Assembly: GCA_046155895.1 (NCBI GenBank)
Contig: JBJXFB010000121.1
Location: 1 to 9,292, forward strand
Reading direction: 5' to 3'
Source of the DNA: DASYPQ01 sp046155895
GTDB lineage: Bacteria > Planctomycetota > UBA1135 > GCA-002686595
Length of the DNA: 9,292 nucleotides
The notes below the pieces were generated by a model. The model was not told the DNA's origin, ran no database searches, and was given only the letters and a program-made list of their open reading frames with translations. How positions within the stretch are numbered: the first letter of the stretch is position 1; each line of letters starts with the position of its first letter. The position numbers were made by a program, and so were the translations under genes. Positions 6,463-9,292 of this stretch are shown in pieces.

Positions 6463-7346
6463 GCGAGGGCCGGGCACGGGCGCCCGAGACGCCCCGGACC
6501 GCCGGCGACATGGTGCGCATGTCGCGCGAGTTCCTCGAGCGCAAGGGCGTCGAGTCCGCGCGGCTCGAGGCCGAGCTGCTCGTCGCGCACGCGCTCGGGA
6601 TCGACCGCTTGAGGCTGTTCCTCTCGCTCGATCGTCCGCTGGTGCCGGCGGAGATCGACCGCGCGCGCGACGCGCTCGTGCGCCGCGGCCGGCGCGAGCC
6701 GGCGGCGTACATCACGGGCTCGCGCGAGTTCTACGGGCGGCCGTTCCAGGTCGGTCCGGGTGTTCTCGTGCCGCGGCCGGAGACGGAGCTGCTCGTCGAT
6801 CGCGCGCGGGAGATCGCGAAGGAGCGGGGAACGGGTGCGCTGCGGATCGCGGACGTCGGCACGGGCAGCGGTTGCATCGCGGTGACGCTCGCCCTCGAGC
6901 TCCCCGGCGCGCGCGTGCTCGCCCTCGACGTGTCGGCCGCGGCTGTCCTGTGCGCGCGAGCGAACGCGGACGCGCTCGGAGCGAGCGTGGAGATCGTCGA
7001 GGGGGAGGGTCTCGCGGAGCTCGACCGCGCCACGGCGATCGAGCGATTCGACCTCGTCGTCAGCAATCCGCCTTACGTCGGCACGGACGAGCGCGGGACG
7101 CTCGCGCCGGAAGTCGCGGAGCACGAGCCCGCGATCGCGCTCTTCGCGCCGCAGGGAGACCCGGACTTCTGGGTGCGCTCGCTGCTGGATCGCGCGAGAA
7201 TCGTCCTCGCGCCCGGTGGAAAGCTGCTCGTCGAACTCGGGCACCGCCAGGCGGCGGGTGCACTGACCCTCGCGCGGGACCGGGGTCTCCAGGCGCGAAC
7301 CCACCGCGATCTGGACGGAATCGAGCGGTTACTGGAGGTCGAGTAG
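6459..7346 (+). CDS. prmC: Release factor glutamine N5-methyltransferase PrmC (HemK)
   Basis: A 295-residue SAM-dependent methyltransferase that modifies the glutamine of the GGQ motif of class I release factors. A helical N-terminal domain (about 15-95) ends in PAAYITGSREFYG. It is followed by VPRPETE (104-110), the SAM-binding DVGTGSG (132-138), the acidic ALDVS loop and the catalytic NPPY (203-206), which cradles the glutamine amide. GTG at 6459-6461 overlaps the prfA stop as GTGA and gives a normal length; later ATG codons at 6510 and 6519 are possible but would lose the coupling. The TAG stop (7344-7346) is the first codon-sized unit of a 50-bp inverted repeat. Confidence 0.96.
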   Translation: MSEGRARAPETPRTAGDMVRMSREFLERKGVESARLEAELLVAHALGIDRLRLFLSLDRPLVPAEIDRARDALVRRGRREPAAYITGSREFYGRPFQVGPGVLVPRPETELLVDRAREIAKERGTGALRIADVGTGSGCIAVTLALELPGARVLALDVSAAAVLCARANADALGASVEIVEGEGLAELDRATAIERFDLVVSNPPYVGTDERGTLAPEVAEHEPAIALFAPQGDPDFWVRSLLDRARIVLAPGGKLLVELGHRQAAGALTLARDRGLQARTHRDLDGIERLLEVE

Positions 7347-7460
7347 GACCGGAATACGGTACCAGGTCAATTCTTGCGGGATCGCAGCAGCGATGTCGCA
7401 CGACGACACGTCGCTGCTGCGATCCCGCAAGAATTGACCTGGTACCGTATTCCGGTCCTA
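7344..7460. repeat. Type B long hairpin repeat, copy 1, between convergent stop codons
   Basis: A perfect 50-bp inverted repeat: left arm 7344-7393, right arm 7411-7460, with a 17-nt centre in which TGTCG and CGACA could pair further. The outermost triplet on each strand is TAG: 7344-7346 is the stop of prmC, and the reverse complement of 7458-7460 is the stop of the convergent PilZ gene. The core arm (7348-7384) is identical over 37 nt to the second copy at 7883-7919. The outer end, GGAATACGGTACCAGGT, resembles the type A repeats. RNA from either strand would fold into a very stable hairpin, so it may serve as a bidirectional 3' end or RNA stabiliser; no T-run is present. Confidence 0.9.
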
Positions 7461-7829
7461 GCCGACGAATTCCTCGATCACTCGCCGGTCGGATTCCGCC
7501 ATCTCGTGGAGGAACACGGCCACCTCGTAGTGATCGACGCGCTTGGCGATCTTCTCGCAGCGGACGACGGCGCCGTGGCCGCCGATCCGGCGGACTCCGC
7601 CCGCGACGGGGAGGCTGACGGAGAGCTCGAGCACCGTCATCAACGGGATCGGACGGTCGAGGAAGAAACAGATCCCGGCGCGGCTGATGTCGCGCAAGCG
7701 CGCCTCGCTGCGGCCGCCCGCCAGGTTCAGGGTGACCGGGAGGTCGGCCTCGGACCGCGTCCAGCGGCGGCGCTCACTCGGGGGTCGGCTCGTTTTGGTC
7801 GCCTCGGGCTTGGGGGGCTTCGTCGACAT
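7458..7829 (-). CDS. PilZ-domain protein (probable cyclic-di-GMP receptor)
   Basis: A 123-residue protein that is almost entirely one PilZ domain after a ~18-residue polar, probably flexible N-terminus. The cyclic-di-GMP binding signature is present: RxxxR at Arg21-Arg25 (RRWTR) and DxSxxG at 47-52 (DISRAG), followed by the expected beta-strand pattern (ICFFLD, VLELSVSLP, GGHGAVVRCE, YEVAVFL). Single-domain PilZ proteins pass cyclic-di-GMP levels on to motility, secretion or polysaccharide systems; the partner cannot be told here. No clear Shine-Dalgarno sequence precedes the ATG. The gene is the only minus-strand gene in the window and is enclosed by two near-identical hairpin repeats, one overlapping its stop and one starting 52 nt upstream of its ATG. 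Confidence 0.88.
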   Translation of the reverse strand: MSTKPPKPEATKTSRPPSERRRWTRSEADLPVTLNLAGGRSEARLRDISRAGICFFLDRPIPLMTVLELSVSLPVAGGVRRIGGHGAVVRCEKIAKRVDHYEVAVFLHEMAESDRRVIEEFVG

Positions 7830-7880
7830 GGAAGCAGGGTCGAACGTGGACGGTTTACCCGAATCGGGGCGGCTCCGCCA

Positions 7881-7993
7881 GAACCGGAATACGGTACCAG
7901 GTCAATTCTTGCGGGATCGGAGCAGCGTCGCCTCGTCGCGAGGGGTCGCCGCTCCGATCCCGCAAGAATTGACCTGGTACCGTATTCCGGTTC
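7881..7993. repeat. Type B long hairpin repeat, copy 2, between the PilZ gene and ssb
   Basis: A perfect 43-bp inverted repeat (7881-7923 with 7951-7993). The centre forms another small hairpin, CCTCG-TCG-CGAGG, at 7931-7943. The 37-nt core arm is identical to copy 1. At the next base pair the two copies differ on both sides: C7385-G7419 in copy 1, G7920-C7954 here. It lies between the divergent PilZ gene and ssb, so unlike copy 1 it is in a leader or promoter region. It ends 58 nt before the ssb ATG. Confidence 0.9.
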
Positions 7994-8000
7994 GCGGGGC

Positions 8001-8006
8001 TAGACT
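8001..8006 (+). promoter_or_regulatory. Candidate -10 element for ssb
   Basis: TAGACT in the context GGGGCTAGACT, 45 nt before the ssb ATG and just outside the hairpin repeat. No convincing -35 hexamer is at the right distance: TTGACC at 7969-7974 is 26 nt away, inside the repeat. A weak call. Confidence 0.25.
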
Positions 8007-8035
8007 CCCTCGCCTCGACGCGGTAAGCGTGCGTC

Positions 8036-8041
8036 AGGAGG
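8036..8041 (+). promoter_or_regulatory. Strong ribosome binding site of ssb
   Basis: AGGAGG, 9 nt before the ATG at 8051. It is the strongest Shine-Dalgarno sequence in the window, where several neighbours have none. Confidence 0.7.
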
Positions 8042-8050
8042 AGATCGATC

Positions 8051-8524
8051 ATGGCGAGCTACAACAAAGTCATCCTGATGGGGAACCTGACGCGGGACCC
8101 CGAGCTGCGCTACACGCCGAACAACATGGCCATCTGCAAGATCGGCCTGGCCGTCAACCGGCGCTTCAAGGACGGCGCGACCGGCGAGTGGAAGGAGGAG
8201 CCGACCTTCGTCGACGTGACGATCTTCGGGGCGCGCGGCGAGGCCTTCCAGCGCTTCCACACCAAGGGCAAGCCGGCGTTCATCGAAGGCTCGCTGCGCC
8301 TCGACCAGTGGGAGGACAAGAACGGCGGCGGCAAGCGCAGCAAGCTGTACGTCGTCGCCGACAACTGGGAGTTCGTGGGCGCCGGCGGCGGGCCGGGACG
8401 CGGCGAAGGCGGCGGCTACCCGGGCTCGCAGGGTTCCGAAGGCGGATCGGGCGCCGAAGCGGGCGCATCGGGCGCTCCGCAGCGCGAGCCCGAGTACCAG
8501 CAGGTCGACGACACGCCCTTCTGA
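8051..8524 (+). CDS. ssb: Single-stranded DNA-binding protein SSB
   Basis: A 157-residue SSB that coats single-stranded DNA in replication, repair and recombination and recruits partners through its C-terminal tip. The OB fold (about 1-112) opens MASYNKVILMGNLTRDPELRYTP and contains FVDVTIFG, FIEGSLRLDQWED and KLYVVADNWEFV. A Gly/Ser/Glu-rich linker (about 114-145) leads to the acidic tip DDTPF, a variant of the usual DDDIPF. It starts at the ATG with AGGAGG. Its TGA shares a base with the ATG of the next gene (TGATG), indicating coupled translation with the MoaD-MoaE fusion, an unusual partner for ssb. Confidence 0.97.
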   Translation: MASYNKVILMGNLTRDPELRYTPNNMAICKIGLAVNRRFKDGATGEWKEEPTFVDVTIFGARGEAFQRFHTKGKPAFIEGSLRLDQWEDKNGGGKRSKLYVVADNWEFVGAGGGPGRGEGGGYPGSQGSEGGSGAEAGASGAPQREPEYQQVDDTPF

Positions 8525-9246
8525 TGAAGTTGACCGTGCGGCTCTTCGCGCACCTCCGGGAGCGCGCGGGTCGCCCCGAGATCCGCCTCGAGGACCTGGC
8601 CGAGGACCTCGACGTCGCCGGATTGAAGCGCGAGATCGAGCGGCGCGAGCCGGCCCTCGGGAGCCTCGCGCGCGTGCGCGGCGCGGTCGGGACGGAGTAC
8701 GTGCCGGAGACGCGGCGGCTTGCGGACGGGGAGACGGTCTCCCTGATCCCGCCGGTGTCGGGAGGCGCGACGGGTCCGTCGGGAAGCTCCATCGATCCGA
8801 CTGAAGCGCTCCGCCGCGGCGTGTTCGAGCTCCGCGAGGGGCCGCTCGATCCCGCACGGGCTCACGAGCGCGTCCGCGACCCGGCCTTCGGCGCCGTCGC
8901 GACCTTCACGGGCACGACGCGCGCCGAGAACCAGGGGAAGCGCGTCGTGCGCCTCGAGTACGAGGCCTTCGCCGAAATGACTGCCCCCGAGATGGGCCGC
9001 ATCTTCGACCGCTGCCGGGAGACGGTCGCCACGTCGAGGGAGCGCGAGCTGCGGATGGTCGTGATGCACCGCGTCGGCGTCGTGCAGGTGGGGGAAGCCT
9101 CGGTCGCGATCGCCGTCGCGAGCCCGCACCGCGACGCGGCCTTCGCGGCCTGCCGCTTCCTGATCGACGAGCTGAAGCGCTCGCTCCCGATCTGGAAAAA
9201 GGAAATCTACACCGACGGCGCGGCGTGGATCGCCGAGCGGTCGTGA
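8524..9246 (+). CDS. moaDE: MoaD-MoaE fusion, molybdopterin synthase
   Basis: 240 residues combining both subunits of molybdopterin synthase, which puts the two dithiolene sulfurs into precursor Z (cPMP) in molybdenum cofactor synthesis. Residues 1-81 are a ubiquitin-fold MoaD (MKLTVRLFAHLRERAG through LIPPVSGG). A short linker (82-93) leads to MoaE (about 98-240) with GAVATFTGTTR (123-133), LEYEAF, MHRVGVVQVGE (His182, Arg183) and the catalytic-lysine segment PIWKKEIY (222-229). In stand-alone MoaD the Gly-Gly is the C-terminus and is thiocarboxylated; here Gly80-Gly81 is internal, so cleavage after it would be needed. Such processing is known for the mycobacterial MoaX fusion. The start overlaps the ssb stop by one base. 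The TGA stop lies within a type A repeat. No other moa genes are in the window. Confidence 0.94.
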   Translation: MKLTVRLFAHLRERAGRPEIRLEDLAEDLDVAGLKREIERREPALGSLARVRGAVGTEYVPETRRLADGETVSLIPPVSGGATGPSGSSIDPTEALRRGVFELREGPLDPARAHERVRDPAFGAVATFTGTTRAENQGKRVVRLEYEAFAEMTAPEMGRIFDRCRETVATSRERELRMVVMHRVGVVQVGEASVAIAVASPHRDAAFAACRFLIDELKRSLPIWKKEIYTDGAAWIAERS

Positions 9247-9277
9247 AATACTGAACCAGGTTCGTTTTCTCGCACCT
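9243..9277 (-). repeat. Type A REP-like repeat, copy 4, inverted
   Basis: The reverse complement of this 35-nt stretch is identical to 9-43. The TGA stop of the MoaD-MoaE fusion (9244-9246) is inside it. GAACC-A-GGTTC is followed by GTTTTCT, but the stem is only about 4-5 bp, so a real intrinsic terminator is doubtful. Confidence 0.88.
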
Positions 9278-9292
9278 CGCCGCGCGACGCCG

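Noticed and set aside
7344..7993. CRISPR array
   Set aside because: There are only two repeats, each a long inverted repeat, separated by a coding sequence and with no spacers or cas genes.
7543..8523. Plus-strand open frame joined upstream to moaDE
   Set aside because: It crosses the PilZ gene antisense, the second hairpin and ssb in another frame. MoaD sequence starts at ATG 8524.
9250..9272. Intrinsic terminator after moaDE (GAACC-A-GGTTC followed by GTTTTCT)
   Set aside because: The stem is at most 4-5 bp with a tiny loop, and the same sequence occurs in front of ffh and the transposase as a repeat, so it is better explained as repeat sequence.

Overview
The window is very GC-rich bacterial chromosome with tightly packed, short-spaced genes for core functions. 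The bS16, bL31, SSB and release-factor proteins, together with the rpmE-prfA-prmC order, look most like Planctomycetota to me. That is recognition from memory of family sequences, not a search, so the phylum is tentative.

Layout. 1-1264: a transposase of the REP-associated tyrosine family (RAYT, a Y1 HUH nuclease) with its own repeats. One repeat lies upstream, one contains the transposase stop codon, and a third runs into the start codon of the next gene. 1263-7346: a plus-strand run of housekeeping genes: ffh (signal recognition particle GTPase), rpsP (bS16), an endonuclease III-like protein that seems to lack its catalytic residues, maf (nucleotide pyrophosphatase), rpmE (bL31), prfA (RF1) and prmC (the methyltransferase that modifies RF1). 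7344-7993: a minus-strand PilZ-domain gene enclosed by two long, nearly identical hairpin repeats. 8051-9246: ssb followed, with a 1-nt overlap, by a MoaD-MoaE fusion (molybdopterin synthase). 9243-9277: another copy of the first repeat, inverted.

Most of the housekeeping genes serve translation and protein export: Ffh targets nascent chains, bS16 and bL31 are ribosomal, RF1 ends translation at UAA/UAG, and PrmC methylates its GGQ glutamine. trmD and rplS, which often follow rpsP, are absent here; the endonuclease III-like gene occupies that place.

The most unusual content is the repeat system. There are two families. Type A is a 31-35 nt REP-like unit with two full copies, one copy cut short at the ffh start codon, and one diverged palindromic copy. 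Type B is a long hairpin of about 115 bp with two copies. The ends of the two families match at 14 of 17 positions (GAAATACTGAACCAGGT against GGAATACGGTACCAGGT), which suggests a common origin and possibly the same transposase. The repeats sit exactly on gene boundaries: the stop codons of the transposase, prmC, the PilZ gene and moaDE all lie in repeat ends, and the ffh start codon lies at the end of another copy. The two type B copies also differ by a compensatory base-pair change in the stem.
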